In this document: positions 16,550 to 26,050 of the stretch, in pieces
How positions within the stretch are numbered: the first letter of the stretch is position 1
Layout of the letters: each line of letters begins with the position of its first letter
Assembly (NCBI GenBank): GCA_031553685.1
Contig: JAVBLE010000036.1
Location: 1 to 64,000, forward strand
DNA: 64,000 bases
Source: JAFGVL01 sp031553685
GTDB taxonomy: Bacteria > Bacteroidota > Bacteroidia > Bacteroidales > Paludibacteraceae
Reading direction: 5' to 3'
Position numbers and translations under genes: made by a program
The notes under the pieces: model-generated
What the model was told of the DNA's origin: nothing
Databases searched by the model: none
What the model saw: only the letters and a program-made list of their open reading frames with translations

Positions 16550-17743
16550 ATGAATCAAGTTTCCAATCGTATCAATGCCTTAGCGGCTTCCGAAACCTTA
16601 GCCATGTCGCAAAAAAGCTCTGAATTGCAGGCTCAAGGGTTCGATGTTATTAACCTTAGTGTGGGTGAACCCGATTTTTTCACTCCTGATCATATTAAAG
16701 AGGCTGCCAAGAAAGCGGTGGATGCCAATTTTTCGTTCTACTCTCCGGTTCCGGGCTATCCTGCTTTGCGTAACGCTATTGTTGCCAAGTTGAAAAATGA
16801 AAACGGACTGGAGTATACGCCTGCGCAAATTATTTGCTCGAATGGCGCCAAACAATCGGTTTGTAATGTGGTTCTTTGCATTGTAAATCCGGGTGACGAG
16901 GTAATTGTGCCTGCGCCTTATTGGGTTAGTTATGTAGAAATGGTGAAACTGGCTGAGGGTAAGAATGTGATTGTTACTGCCGGTATTGAGCAAGATTTCA
17001 AAATCACGCCTGCACAATTGGAGGCGGCGATTACACCTAAAACGAAAGCATTAATCCTTTGCTCGCCATCGAACCCAACCGGAAGCGTATATACAAAAGA
17101 GGAATTGAAAGGTTTGGCTGATGTGTTGGCTAAATATCCAAATATCGTTGTGATTTCGGACGAGATTTATGAGCATATCAACTATCAGGGTAAACATGAA
17201 AGTATTGCCCAATTTGAGAACATCCGCGACCGTGTAGTGATTATCAACGGTGTGTCTAAAGGCTATGCAATGACCGGCTGGCGCTTGGGTTGGATTGCCG
17301 CTCCTAAATGGATTGCTGATGCTTGTAACAAATTGCAAGGTCAATATACTTCGGGTCCGTGCTCGGTAACCCAAAAGGCTGCCGAAGCGGCTTACACAGG
17401 CGACCAAACTTGTGTTGCGGATATGCGTAAAGCGTTTGAACGCCGCAAGAACTTGATTGTAAAGTTAACTCGCGAAATTCCGGGCTTCAAAGTGAATGAC
17501 CCTGCCGGTGCTTTCTATATTTTCCCTGATTGCAGTTATTATTTAGGAAAATCGCACGAAGGTAAGAAAATCGAAAACTCGGCCGACTTGGCTATGTGGT
17601 TGCTCGAAACGGCTCATGTAGCTTGTGTAGGTGGTTTGGCTTTTGGTGCTCCTGAGTGTATCCGTATGTCTTATGCAACTTCGGACGAAAATATCGAAAA
17701 AGCAATGGCTCGCCTGAAAGAGGCTTTGGCTAAATTAGCTTAA
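16550..17743 (+). CDS. aspC: Aspartate aminotransferase (class I PLP aminotransferase)
   Basis: PLP enzyme that exchanges amino groups between aspartate and 2-oxoglutarate; 397 residues, usual for the I-gamma type. The PLP lysine lies in NGVSKGYAMTGWRLGW. Other marks are NPTGSVYTKEEL, VISDEIYEHINY (the Asp that binds PLP nitrogen), and the C-terminal Arg in CIRMSYATS that holds the alpha-carboxylate. It is a single-gene unit with its own promoter and terminator. Substrate range (Asp, Glu, aromatic) cannot be settled from sequence. Confidence 0.92.
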   Translation: MNQVSNRINALAASETLAMSQKSSELQAQGFDVINLSVGEPDFFTPDHIKEAAKKAVDANFSFYSPVPGYPALRNAIVAKLKNENGLEYTPAQIICSNGAKQSVCNVVLCIVNPGDEVIVPAPYWVSYVEMVKLAEGKNVIVTAGIEQDFKITPAQLEAAITPKTKALILCSPSNPTGSVYTKEELKGLADVLAKYPNIVVISDEIYEHINYQGKHESIAQFENIRDRVVIINGVSKGYAMTGWRLGWIAAPKWIADACNKLQGQYTSGPCSVTQKAAEAAYTGDQTCVADMRKAFERRKNLIVKLTREIPGFKVNDPAGAFYIFPDCSYYLGKSHEGKKIENSADLAMWLLETAHVACVGGLAFGAPECIRMSYATSDENIEKAMARLKEALAKLA

Positions 17744-17764
17744 TTGTTTGATATAAAATAAGTT

Positions 17765-17812
17765 AAAATAAAAATAGTTGTCAAAAAATAATTTGGCAAC
17801 TATTTTTATTTT
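17765..17812 (+). terminator. Intrinsic terminator after aminotransferase gene
   Basis: AAAATAAAAATAGTTGTCAA pairs with TTGGCAACTATTTTTATTTT. Confidence 0.8.
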
Positions 17813-17958
17813 GTATATTTGAACTGTGAAATGTGCATAACATACAATATATTCCCTTCCCGAATAGCTTTCTGGCACTCTATGTGTGATTTAATCTCAT
17901 TATTATCCTATTAGAATAATTAACCAGTTCAAATTATTGAACACAAACTGTAAGTATT

Positions 17959-18552
17959 ATGAAAACTTTATTGCAAAAATCAAAACCGGTGCTTATTTTC
18001 AGAGGGATTATTGCTATTTTATTAGGAATCTTTCTGATTGTGTTTCCTATGTTTTCGTTGGTAGCATTTGCCTTTATTGCAGGTGCGGCGGCATTTCTGT
18101 ATGGAGTGTATGCCATTATTTCATCTATCAGCCTTCGCAATGACAATTCCGATTGGTGGGTTATCTTAGTTGAAGGTATTTTAGGAGTGCTGCTCGGCAT
18201 TCTGGTTATTTGTTTCCCTTTGGCTTCTCTTGCTATTCCAGGACTGTTCCTCGGTTGTTGGATAATGGCCATCGGACTCCTCACCATTTTTCAAGCTATC
18301 GAACTGCGAAAAGAGATTGAAGGCGAAGGATGGTACATTTTAGCCGGAATCTTGGCTGTTATTTTAGGAATACTACTGATAAGTATGCCCGTTTTCACTG
18401 CTGGAATAATGATGTATATATTTGCCTTCCTTTTAATTGTGTATGGCATTTTCTTGTTCTTTGCTATTAACAAGATAAACAAAGTGCAGAAAGCGCATGA
18501 AACAAAAGAAGAACAAGAAGAACAAGAAGAACAAGAAACAAAGGAAGAATAA
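17959..18552 (+). CDS. HdeD/DUF308-family membrane protein
   Basis: A 197-residue polytopic protein with about six membrane helices arranged as three helix pairs, each with the GILLGIFLIVFP/GVLLGILVICFP/AVILGILLISMP type repeat that marks DUF308 (HdeD). HdeD is linked to acid resistance in E. coli; here the role is unknown. The last 25 residues are highly charged (KEEQEEQEEQE repeats) and likely cytoplasmic. It is monocistronic, with a terminator directly downstream. Confidence 0.87.
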   Translation: MKTLLQKSKPVLIFRGIIAILLGIFLIVFPMFSLVAFAFIAGAAAFLYGVYAIISSISLRNDNSDWWVILVEGILGVLLGILVICFPLASLAIPGLFLGCWIMAIGLLTIFQAIELRKEIEGEGWYILAGILAVILGILLISMPVFTAGIMMYIFAFLLIVYGIFLFFAINKINKVQKAHETKEEQEEQEEQETKEE

Positions 18553-18609
18553 GATGGAGAAATCAGAAATTCAAAGTTATTTTTATATCCGATTTTGATA
18601 CTGTTACTT

Positions 18610-18655
18610 TAAAAGAAAAAGCCGTTAACATTGATTGTCAACGGCTTTTCCATTT
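18610..18655. terminator. Terminator between DUF308 gene and prs
   Basis: AAAAGCCGTTAACA pairs with TGTCAACGGCTTTT; serves convergent genes. Confidence 0.78.
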
Positions 18656-18659
18656 TATT

Positions 18660-19601
18660 TCAAATAAGATACTGCGAACTTATCGACTGATTTTCATACA
18701 CCCGATGAATAGTATCAGCAAACATATCGGCAATAGAAAGCACCTTCACCTTTTCGCAACCTTTCAAGTACGGGATCGAATCAGTCGTAATTAATTCAGC
18801 CAACGATGACAAATCAATCCGCTCACTCGCAGGGTCCGACATCACGGCATGGCTCACCATCGCGCGGACAGACTTTGCCCCCGCCGCCTTCATCACATCA
18901 GCAGCCTTGGTCAAAGTACCCGCAGTATCCACCATATCGTCCAAAATCAAAACATCTTTGCCCGCAACATCCCCAATCACACGCAATTCAGCCACCTCAT
19001 TCGCTTTCGTACGCGATTTATGACAAAGCACCAACGGCACCTCCAAATGCTTCGAATACGAACCCGCACGCTTCGAACCACCCACATCAGGCGAAGCGAT
19101 AATCAAATTATCCAAATTCATATTCTCGCGAATATACTTTACAAAAACAGTAGAAGCATACAAATGGTCGACCGGCACATTAAAGAACCCTTGAATCTGA
19201 TCCGCATGCAAATCCATCGTAATCAAGCGGTCAATACCCGCCACGCTCAACAAATCAGCAATCAACTTTGCCCCGATCGAAACACGCGGCTTATCCTTGC
19301 GGTCCTGGCGCGCCCAGCCAAAATACGGGATCACAGCAATAATTTTATACGCCGAAGCCCGTTTAGCAGCATCAATCATCAGCAAAAGCTCCATCAAATT
19401 ATCCGTATTCGGAAAAGTCGATTGCACCAAATACACATAACAACCACGGATAGACTCCTCGTACGACACCGAAAACTCGCCATCAGCAAAGCGTTCCACT
19501 TTCATTTTACCCAACTCGCAATCCAAACCCTTGCAAATCTTTTCAGCCAAATAACGAGTATTAGTACCCGAAAACACCTTTATCGGAGCCGATTTATTCA
19601 T
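18660..19601 (-). CDS. prs: Ribose-phosphate pyrophosphokinase
   Basis: Makes PRPP from ribose 5-phosphate and ATP, feeding nucleotide, histidine and tryptophan synthesis. Clear motifs: FADGEFSV, TMDLHADQIQGFF (metal/ATP His region), SPDVGGSKRAG, and the PRPP loop VLILDDMVDTAGTL. The length of 313 residues is normal. A -7 box at 19629-19636 gives a short leader. It is monocistronic and divergent from clpC. Confidence 0.96.
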   Translation of the reverse strand: MNKSAPIKVFSGTNTRYLAEKICKGLDCELGKMKVERFADGEFSVSYEESIRGCYVYLVQSTFPNTDNLMELLLMIDAAKRASAYKIIAVIPYFGWARQDRKDKPRVSIGAKLIADLLSVAGIDRLITMDLHADQIQGFFNVPVDHLYASTVFVKYIRENMNLDNLIIASPDVGGSKRAGSYSKHLEVPLVLCHKSRTKANEVAELRVIGDVAGKDVLILDDMVDTAGTLTKAADVMKAAGAKSVRAMVSHAVMSDPASERIDLSSLAELITTDSIPYLKGCEKVKVLSIADMFADTIHRVYENQSISSQYLI

Positions 19602-19628
19602 TTTTCTGACGCATTTTCAAATTTGCTG

Positions 19629-19636
19629 CAAAATTA
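19629..19636 (-). promoter_or_regulatory. -7 box for prs
   Basis: TAATTTTG on the minus strand, 28 bases upstream of the ATG. Confidence 0.5.
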
Positions 19637-19731
19637 AGAAAAGAACTTCGAACACAAAAACCAAAACAAAACAAATCAATTACCCACCTCTAAATTTTAT
19701 CAACAATTAAACAAATATACCCTCTTTTAAA

Positions 19732-19739
19732 TATCTTTG
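19732..19739 (+). promoter_or_regulatory. -7 box upstream of clpC
   Basis: TATCTTTG fits TAnnTTTG but lies about 360 bases before the clpC ATG. A GC-rich repeat fills the space between them. Confidence 0.5.
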
Positions 19740-19751
19740 TATAAAAAAACA

Positions 19752-19985
19752 ATTTGGGCGCAACCCCGCCGCCGCCCTATTTCGGTCAAACAGAGATCAC
19801 CATATCCGGCGGGGTCGGGCTATCCGCTGTACTCCTCGCCCTCCGGAGCACATTGAGGCAAATACACAAATCGTACTACCCTCTCCGCTCCGTTCCCCGT
19901 TCTCATTAACGAGCCGGGCTGCGGGGTGCCGCTCCTATCCCTTGCGCGGCGTGCCATGAGCAGTTTGCAAAACCCCTATTCTGCC
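19752..19985. repeat. GC-rich dispersed repeat, family 3, in the clpC leader
   Basis: Begins TTTGGGCGCAACCCCGCCGC and contains CGGGGTCGGGCTATCCGCTG, TACTCCTCGCCC and GCCGCTCCTATCCCTTGCGC. The same motifs (TTTGGGCG...CCCC, CGGGCTATCCGC) recur at 51660-51940 and, as a short stump, at 31079-31100. Composition is far more GC-rich than its surroundings; non-coding. Confidence 0.7.
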
Positions 19986-20101
19986 ATGTGCCCGCTCAAA
20001 CTGCCATTTTGACACACAACAAAAAAAGGCACACTATTTGTCCAATTTGGCAAACAAAAACAAGAAATCAATTGTTACAAAGAAAAAAAATAAAACAATA
20101 T

Positions 20102-22597
20102 ATGGAAACCAACTTTTCGCAACAAGTAAAAGACGCCCTCCAATACAGCCGCGAGGAAGCCGAACGCTTGGGCAACAACTACATCGGACCCGAACATTTG
20201 CTGCTCGGCATTCTGCGCGAAGGCAAAGGCAAAGCCATGGAACTGATGCTCGACTTACGCATCGATTTCAAACGCATAAAAGAAAAAATCGAATCACAAA
20301 TCCGTACCGACAACGCCGTACAGGCAAGCGAAATCTCACTCCTGAATTCAACCAGTAAAATACTGAAATTCATATCATTAGAAGTTCGAGCACTGGGCGA
20401 CAAAGAAGCCGGAACAGAACACCTGCTCCTTGCCATCCTAAAAGACACCACAAACTTCGCCACCGAAGTATTGAACAAAGAAAACCTCGACTACATACAG
20501 GTTCGCGACTATCTGCAAAAAGAAAAGCAACCCAATATAAAATCCGCCTTCGAAAGCAGCGAAGAAGATGACGACGAAGCCTCCTCGTTCAAAAAACAAG
20601 GCGAAAAAACATCAGCAGCACCCAACAAGCCAAGTTCGGACACACCCGTACTCGACACCTTCGGCACAGACATGAACAAAGCCGCCGAAGAAGGACGGCT
20701 CGACCCCGTCGTAGGGCGCGAAATCGAAATCGAACGGTTAGCACAAATCCTGAGCCGCCGCAAAAAAAACAATCCCGTATTAATAGGCGACCCCGGCGTA
20801 GGCAAATCAGCCATTGTCGAAGGCTTAGCGTTGCGTATTGTGCAGCGCAAAGTATCGCGTGTGCTGTTCGACAAGCGCGTAGTAGCCTTGGATATGGCTT
20901 CAATTGTTGCCGGCACAAAATACCGTGGTCAATTCGAAGAACGCGTAAAAGCAATTTTGAACGAATTGTCCAAAAATCCGAATATCATTCTCTTTATCGA
21001 CGAAATCCATACCATTGTCGGCGCAGGAAGCACACCCGGCTCGCTCGACGCAGCCAATATGCTGAAACCGGCTTTGGCTCGCGGCGAGATACAATGCGTA
21101 GGCGCAACCACACTCGACGAATATCGCCAAAACATCGAAAAAGACGGAGCATTGGAACGCCGCTTTCAAAAAGTAATGGTAGAACCCACTACGGTAGACG
21201 AAACGCTTCAAATCCTGAAAAACATCAAAGAACGCTACGAAGACCATCACAATGTGATTTATACTGATGAAGCTATTGATGCGTGTGTCAAATTGACAGA
21301 CCGCTACATTACCGACCGCTGCTTCCCCGACAAAGCCATTGATGCTTTGGACGAATCGGGCTCGCGGGCGCACATTATGAACATTACCGTGCCGGTCGAA
21401 ATTGAAAATTTGGAAAAACAAATTGCCGGCGTAGAATTACAAAAAAATGCAGCCGTAAAAGACCAAAACTTCGAGCTGGCTGCCGATTACCGCGACCATC
21501 TGAAAAAACTCCACAACCAACTGGAAATGGAGCAATCGCGCTGGGAAAAATCGCTCAAAGATCAAAAAGAAACAGTTACCGAAGAAAAAGTTGCCGAAGT
21601 GGTAGCTATGATGTCGGGCGTGCCGGTGCAACGCATTGCGCAAGCCGAAGGACTGAAATTGCAGCAAATGGGCGACACGCTCAAAGGAAAAGTAATTGGT
21701 CAGGAAGAAGCCGTTGATAAAGTGGTAAAAGCCATTCAGCGCAGCCGCGTAGGGCTGAAAGATCCGAACAAACCTATCGGTACATTTATATTTTTAGGAC
21801 CAACCGGTGTTGGTAAAACGCATTTGGCAAAATCGCTCGCCGAATTTATGTTCGACAATCAAGACGCACTTATCCGTGTGGATATGAGCGAATACATGGA
21901 GAAATTCAGCGTGTCGCGCCTTATCGGTGCGCCTCCGGGATATGTAGGTTACGAAGAGGGCGGACAGTTGACCGAGAAGGTGCGCCGCAAGCCATATTCT
22001 ATTGTGCTTCTGGACGAAATTGAAAAAGCGCATCCCGATGTATTTAACCTGTTGCTGCAAGTATTGGACGAAGGGCACTTGACCGACAGCCTTGGACGAA
22101 AAATCGATTTCAAGAACACTATTATTATCATGACTTCGAATGTGGGTACACGCCAACTGAAAGACTTTGGAAAAGGAGTTGGATTTGCATCACCCAAAGA
22201 AGAAGCAATGGATGCCGAACATTCGCGCAGTGTGATACAAAAAGCATTGAACCGCACCTTTGCCCCTGAGTTTCTTAACCGTGTGGACGATGTGGTTATG
22301 TTCGAACAATTGAATAAAGAGGCGTTGTTTAAAATCATCGACCTCGAATTGGCAGGATTGCTCAAACGGGTTGAAAATCTTGGCTTCAAACTCGAAATTA
22401 CAACCGAAACCAAAGACTTTATTGCCGACAAAGGCTACGATGTGCAGTATGGAGCCCGTCCGCTCAAACGCGCCATCCAACGCTATGTCGAAGATGAATT
22501 GTCTGAAATCATTATCAAAAACTCGGTGAAGGAAGGACAAACCATTCGATTGGGATTGGATAAGGAAAACCAGAAGATTTTGGCAGAGATAGAATAA
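20102..22597 (+). CDS. clpC: ATP-dependent Clp protease ATP-binding subunit ClpC
   Basis: AAA+ unfoldase that feeds proteins to ClpP or remodels aggregates in the cytosol; 831 residues. Order: Clp N-domain repeats (1-145; YIGPEHLLLGILREG), AAA-1 with GDPGVGKSAIVEG and LFIDEIHTIVGAG, a short middle region with a UVR-like segment (FELAADYRDHLKKL) instead of the long ClpB coiled coil, and AAA-2 with GPTGVGKTHLAKSLAEF and VLLDEIEKAHPDVFN. This makes it ClpC rather than ClpB. The start at 20102 (METNFS) matches family starts; the upstream in-frame ATG lies in repeat-derived sequence. The leader carries a family 3 repeat. Confidence 0.95.
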   Translation: METNFSQQVKDALQYSREEAERLGNNYIGPEHLLLGILREGKGKAMELMLDLRIDFKRIKEKIESQIRTDNAVQASEISLLNSTSKILKFISLEVRALGDKEAGTEHLLLAILKDTTNFATEVLNKENLDYIQVRDYLQKEKQPNIKSAFESSEEDDDEASSFKKQGEKTSAAPNKPSSDTPVLDTFGTDMNKAAEEGRLDPVVGREIEIERLAQILSRRKKNNPVLIGDPGVGKSAIVEGLALRIVQRKVSRVLFDKRVVALDMASIVAGTKYRGQFEERVKAILNELSKNPNIILFIDEIHTIVGAGSTPGSLDAANMLKPALARGEIQCVGATTLDEYRQNIEKDGALERRFQKVMVEPTTVDETLQILKNIKERYEDHHNVIYTDEAIDACVKLTDRYITDRCFPDKAIDALDESGSRAHIMNITVPVEIENLEKQIAGVELQKNAAVKDQNFELAADYRDHLKKLHNQLEMEQSRWEKSLKDQKETVTEEKVAEVVAMMSGVPVQRIAQAEGLKLQQMGDTLKGKVIGQEEAVDKVVKAIQRSRVGLKDPNKPIGTFIFLGPTGVGKTHLAKSLAEFMFDNQDALIRVDMSEYMEKFSVSRLIGAPPGYVGYEEGGQLTEKVRRKPYSIVLLDEIEKAHPDVFNLLLQVLDEGHLTDSLGRKIDFKNTIIIMTSNVGTRQLKDFGKGVGFASPKEEAMDAEHSRSVIQKALNRTFAPEFLNRVDDVVMFEQLNKEALFKIIDLELAGLLKRVENLGFKLEITTETKDFIADKGYDVQYGARPLKRAIQRYVEDELSEIIIKNSVKEGQTIRLGLDKENQKILAEIE

Positions 22598-22618
22598 AAT
22601 AGATGGATAGCCACTTTT

Positions 22619-23665
22619 TTATGGATTATACCACAAAGCGCCATTCCTAACCTCCAAAGGCGAAACAATATTATTAACATACAAACCACCTGTGCCCAAA
22701 CCTTGCGGCAACAAGTGGTTTTTTGTATAAGTCCATTGAGCGATAGCATTCAGTCCAATGTTACTTTCGAGAGCCGAAGTAACCCACCAGCGAATATTTA
22801 ATTGATTACAAATGGAAATCCATTCGTCGCAAGCGGCAAATCCACCTATTAATGATGGTTTTAAAATAATATATTGTGGGCGGATTGTTTGCAGTAGAGA
22901 CAAGGCGTGCGTTTGTAGAGACAAGGCATGCCTTGTCTCTACCACATTCACCCCAATCAATTCTTCATCGAGCGCAATGTTAACAGGCGATTTTCGGCAC
23001 AATTCGCTCATTTTGCCAATCTGACCTTGCTTAATCGGTTGTTCGATGGAATGTATTTTGTATTCAGCTAATGCTTTCAATCGTTCCAAAGCTTCATCGA
23101 CAGGAAAACCACCATTGGCATCCAAGCGCAATTCGACTTTAGGGAAAACTTCACGAAGTTTTTTTACAAAATAAAGTTCGTCGTCAAAATCCAACGCGCC
23201 CACTTTCATTTTCAACACGGTGAAACCGGCTTTGAATTTCTCTTCCGCCTCATGCCACATGTGGTCGAAATCATTCATCCAAATCAGTCCGTTGATTGGA
23301 ATTGCCTCCTCTCCTTTTGTAAATTCGGACGGAAAAAGTATTTGTTTGCCACCCATTTGCCAATCAAACAAAGCTGTTTCGACAGCAAACCGGATTGCCG
23401 GAAAGTCTTTCAATTCTTCACGAAAATTATCTTTTAAAAGATTAATTTGCGAAACGGTTTCGGCAATCTTTGTTTCCAAATCAGGCAAATCGTCTATGCT
23501 TAACTTGGGAACAATAGAACATTCGCCCACACCAACAATATCCGGATTTTTTTCATTCCAGATAGAAATAAGCCAGCTCGGTTTTTCGTTCAATACTCCA
23601 CGCGAAGTTCCTGCGGAAAAAGAAAATTGAAGTGTATGTTTTTTGTATGAAGCCCTTAAATTCAT
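22619..23665 (-). CDS. menC: o-Succinylbenzoate synthase, with a repeat-derived insertion
   Basis: Enolase-superfamily dehydratase of menaquinone synthesis, converting SHCHC to o-succinylbenzoate. Catalytic sites are visible: LKMKVG (Lys of KxK), RLDANGG (metal Asp), HSIEQPI (metal Glu), ALDEELIG (metal Asp), ILKPSLIGG (second catalytic Lys). Between ALDEELIG and the ILKP strand the protein has extra residues (VVETRHALSL, QTHALSL) encoded by the palindromic repeat at 22894-22942, in frame, probably forming a surface loop. No other men genes are near. It ends about 20 bases from the convergent clpC stop. Confidence 0.9.
   Translation of the reverse strand: MNLRASYKKHTLQFSFSAGTSRGVLNEKPSWLISIWNEKNPDIVGVGECSIVPKLSIDDLPDLETKIAETVSQINLLKDNFREELKDFPAIRFAVETALFDWQMGGKQILFPSEFTKGEEAIPINGLIWMNDFDHMWHEAEEKFKAGFTVLKMKVGALDFDDELYFVKKLREVFPKVELRLDANGGFPVDEALERLKALAEYKIHSIEQPIKQGQIGKMSELCRKSPVNIALDEELIGVNVVETRHALSLQTHALSLLQTIRPQYIILKPSLIGGFAACDEWISICNQLNIRWWVTSALESNIGLNAIAQWTYTKNHLLPQGLGTGGLYVNNIVSPLEVRNGALWYNP
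22894..22942. repeat. Palindromic repeat (28-bp GTA-AGAC family) inside menC
   Basis: 22915-22942 is a perfect 28-base palindrome (GTAGAGACAAGGCA and its complement). A partial direct copy, GTAGAGACAAGGCGTGC, precedes it at 22894-22910. The same type of palindrome lies at 36288-36315, and related ones at 51694-51903. This copy is translated as part of menC. Confidence 0.88.
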
Positions 23666-23679
23666 TTACTGCTGATGCG

Positions 23680-23850
23680 TTAAAAATAATCATCAAATAA
23701 ATTTAATTGATCTTTGACTTTTTGATTGACTTGAAATTCGGTAAGTATCTCCCTTATTGGCGTTTTGTCAAAAACGGATATACCTAAAATCTGCATTATT
23801 TCGTAAATGGACAGTTCGCTTTTTAATGCATGTTCTGCCCTGTTATCTTA
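23680..23850 (-). pseudogene. Remnant of an IS4-family transposase C-terminus
   Basis: The minus strand encodes about 56 residues including SIYEIMQILGISVFDKTPIR and, at the end, QLNLFDDYF. This aligns with the tail of the complete IS4 transposase at 62569-63741 (HSLYNLLQIFSLTLFEKTPI, KQLNLFDL). Only the C-terminal part remains, butted against the end of the glutamine synthetase gene, and it has diverged clearly, so it comes from an older, related element. The rest of the element is absent. Confidence 0.75.
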
Positions 23851-26046
23851 TCGTATAAACAACAACTCGCGATACTTTGGCAGGGGCCACATTTCGTCGT
23901 CCACAATCAGTTCCAAGTGGTCGATTGCATCGCGCAAAATGTTGAAATACGGCAACACGGTGTCATGGTAAGCCAATGCCTTTTCGCGTTCCGACTCAAT
24001 TACATTCGCCCGCTTGCGCGCTTCGGTCATTTCGCCCACTTTTGTTTTAATGGTCGAAACATAATTCGCAATTTCCTCAATGATTTCCATGTTTTGCGCC
24101 GACAGTTTTTCTGCTTTTTCTGCCGTAAAAACCGATTTCATTTTATATACATTATCCAGCAACATGCCTTGATAACGGTTTGCCACCGGAATAATGTGAT
24201 TGATTGCCAAGTCGCCAAACACGCGCGACTCAATTTGAATTTTTTTCGTGTAAATCTCCCATTTCACCTCATTGCGTGCATGGAGTTCCACTTCGTTGAG
24301 CACGCCTGTTTTGGCAAACATTTCGATATTTTCTTTTTTGGTATATTCGTCAAAAACTTTCGGCACACAGGTTTCGCAGTTCAATCCACGACGAACAGCT
24401 TCTTTTTGCCATTCGTCGCTGTAACCGTTCCCATCAAAGCGAATGGGTTTACTGATCTTTATATAGGATTTAAGAACTTCAAAAATGGCTTTTTCCTTTG
24501 CAATTCCTGCCGCAATTTTGGCGTCCACTTCCACTTTAAAGTCCATCAATTGGGCAGCTACTGCCGAGTTTAGGGCAATTAGCGCCGAACCACAGTTTGC
24601 CGACGATCCCACCGCACGGAACTCAAAACGATTGCCCGTGAAAGCAAACGGCGAAGTGCGGTTACGGTCGGTATTGTCAATCAACACTTCGGGAATATGC
24701 GAAATACCGAGGCTCATTCGTTTTTTTCCGTCGAAAACAATCATTTCGTCGCTCGAACTGTTTTCTATTTTATCCAAAATCTCTGTCAGTTGTGAGCCTA
24801 AAAATGCAGATATTATTGATGGAGGCGCTTCATTTCCACCTAAGCGGTGTGCATTGTTTGCCGATGCAATCGATGCTTTCAGCAGTCCGTTGTGTTTGTA
24901 AACTGCCATCAGTACATTCACCAGGAAGGTTACAAATTGAAGGTTTTCTTCCGGTGTTTTGCCCGGTGTAAGCAGCCCTACGCCTGTATCTGTGCCGAGC
25001 GACCAGTTGTTGTGCTTGCCCGACCCGTTCACGCCTGCAAACGGTTTTTCGTGCAACAGCAGGCGGAAACCATGACGGCGAGCTACTTTCTTCATAATGG
25101 ACATCATCAGCAGGTTTTCGTCGTTTGCCAAATTGGCTTCGCCAAATATCGGCGCTAATTCAAATTGGTTGGGTGCTACTTCGTTGTGACGGGTTTTGAG
25201 CGGAATGCCGTATTTATATCCTTCAAATTCAATGTCTTTCATATATGCGGCTACACGGCTGGGTACTGAACCGAAATAGTGGTCTTCTAACTGCTGGTTT
25301 TTAGCAGACTCATGCCCCATCAGCGTGCGACCTGTGAGCAACAAGTCGGGACGAGTGGCGTACAGTCCTTCATCTATCAGGAAATATTCTTGTTCCCAGC
25401 CCAAGAATGGGATTACTTTTTTCACATTCGGGTCGAAGTATTGGCAGACATCTAAAGCTGCTTTTTTTACGGCGTTCAAGGCTTTCAAGAGCGGTGCTTT
25501 ATAGTCGAGCGACTCGCCTGTGTAGGAGATGAATATAGTGGGGATACAAAGTGTGTCGTCCACGATGAATGCCGGCGAGGATGGGTCCCAAGCGGTGTAG
25601 CCGCGTGCTTCGAATGTGCTTCGGATACCGCCGTTGGGGAACGATGATGCGTCGGGCTCTTGTTGTGCCAAGAGTTTGCCCGAGAAGGCTTCGATTACTG
25701 TTTCGCTGGGTTTTCCTTCGGGATAGTCGATAAAGGAATCGTGTTTTTCGGCAGTGCCGTCGGTGAGTGGTTGAAACCAGTGCGAGTAGTGTGTGGCGCC
25801 GAGTTCCATTGCCCATTGTTTCATGCCGGTGGCTACTTCGTCGGCAATGCTGTGGTCGAGTGTTACGCCGTTGTTGATGGCGTTTTCGATGGCGCGCATG
25901 GTTTCTTTCGACAGGTATTTTTCCATGGTCGAATGGGTGAATACATATTTGCCGTAGAAATCGGAGGTGTACTTGGAGGGCGCGGTTACTACCAAGGCTT
26001 TTTTCTTAAAGGCTTCTTCTACTGCTTTGAATCGGAGTGTGGACAT
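23848..26046 (-). CDS. glnN: Glutamine synthetase type III
   Basis: Large GSIII enzyme (732 residues) that forms glutamine from glutamate and ammonia; it is the usual GS in Bacteroidota. N-terminal GSIII region has FHSWFQPLT-like THYSHWFQPLTDGTAEKHD, then FEARGYTAWDPSSPAF. Catalytic-core marks are GWEQEYFLID (Glu metal ligands), RHNEVAPNQFELAPIF, GVNGSGKHNNWSLGT, and NRTSPFAFTGNRFEFRAVGS. The length is normal and there is no frameshift. No ammonium transporter or PII gene lies next to it. Confidence 0.96.
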   Translation of the reverse strand: MSTLRFKAVEEAFKKKALVVTAPSKYTSDFYGKYVFTHSTMEKYLSKETMRAIENAINNGVTLDHSIADEVATGMKQWAMELGATHYSHWFQPLTDGTAEKHDSFIDYPEGKPSETVIEAFSGKLLAQQEPDASSFPNGGIRSTFEARGYTAWDPSSPAFIVDDTLCIPTIFISYTGESLDYKAPLLKALNAVKKAALDVCQYFDPNVKKVIPFLGWEQEYFLIDEGLYATRPDLLLTGRTLMGHESAKNQQLEDHYFGSVPSRVAAYMKDIEFEGYKYGIPLKTRHNEVAPNQFELAPIFGEANLANDENLLMMSIMKKVARRHGFRLLLHEKPFAGVNGSGKHNNWSLGTDTGVGLLTPGKTPEENLQFVTFLVNVLMAVYKHNGLLKASIASANNAHRLGGNEAPPSIISAFLGSQLTEILDKIENSSSDEMIVFDGKKRMSLGISHIPEVLIDNTDRNRTSPFAFTGNRFEFRAVGSSANCGSALIALNSAVAAQLMDFKVEVDAKIAAGIAKEKAIFEVLKSYIKISKPIRFDGNGYSDEWQKEAVRRGLNCETCVPKVFDEYTKKENIEMFAKTGVLNEVELHARNEVKWEIYTKKIQIESRVFGDLAINHIIPVANRYQGMLLDNVYKMKSVFTAEKAEKLSAQNMEIIEEIANYVSTIKTKVGEMTEARKRANVIESEREKALAYHDTVLPYFNILRDAIDHLELIVDDEMWPLPKYRELLFIR

Positions 26047-26050
26047 TTGT

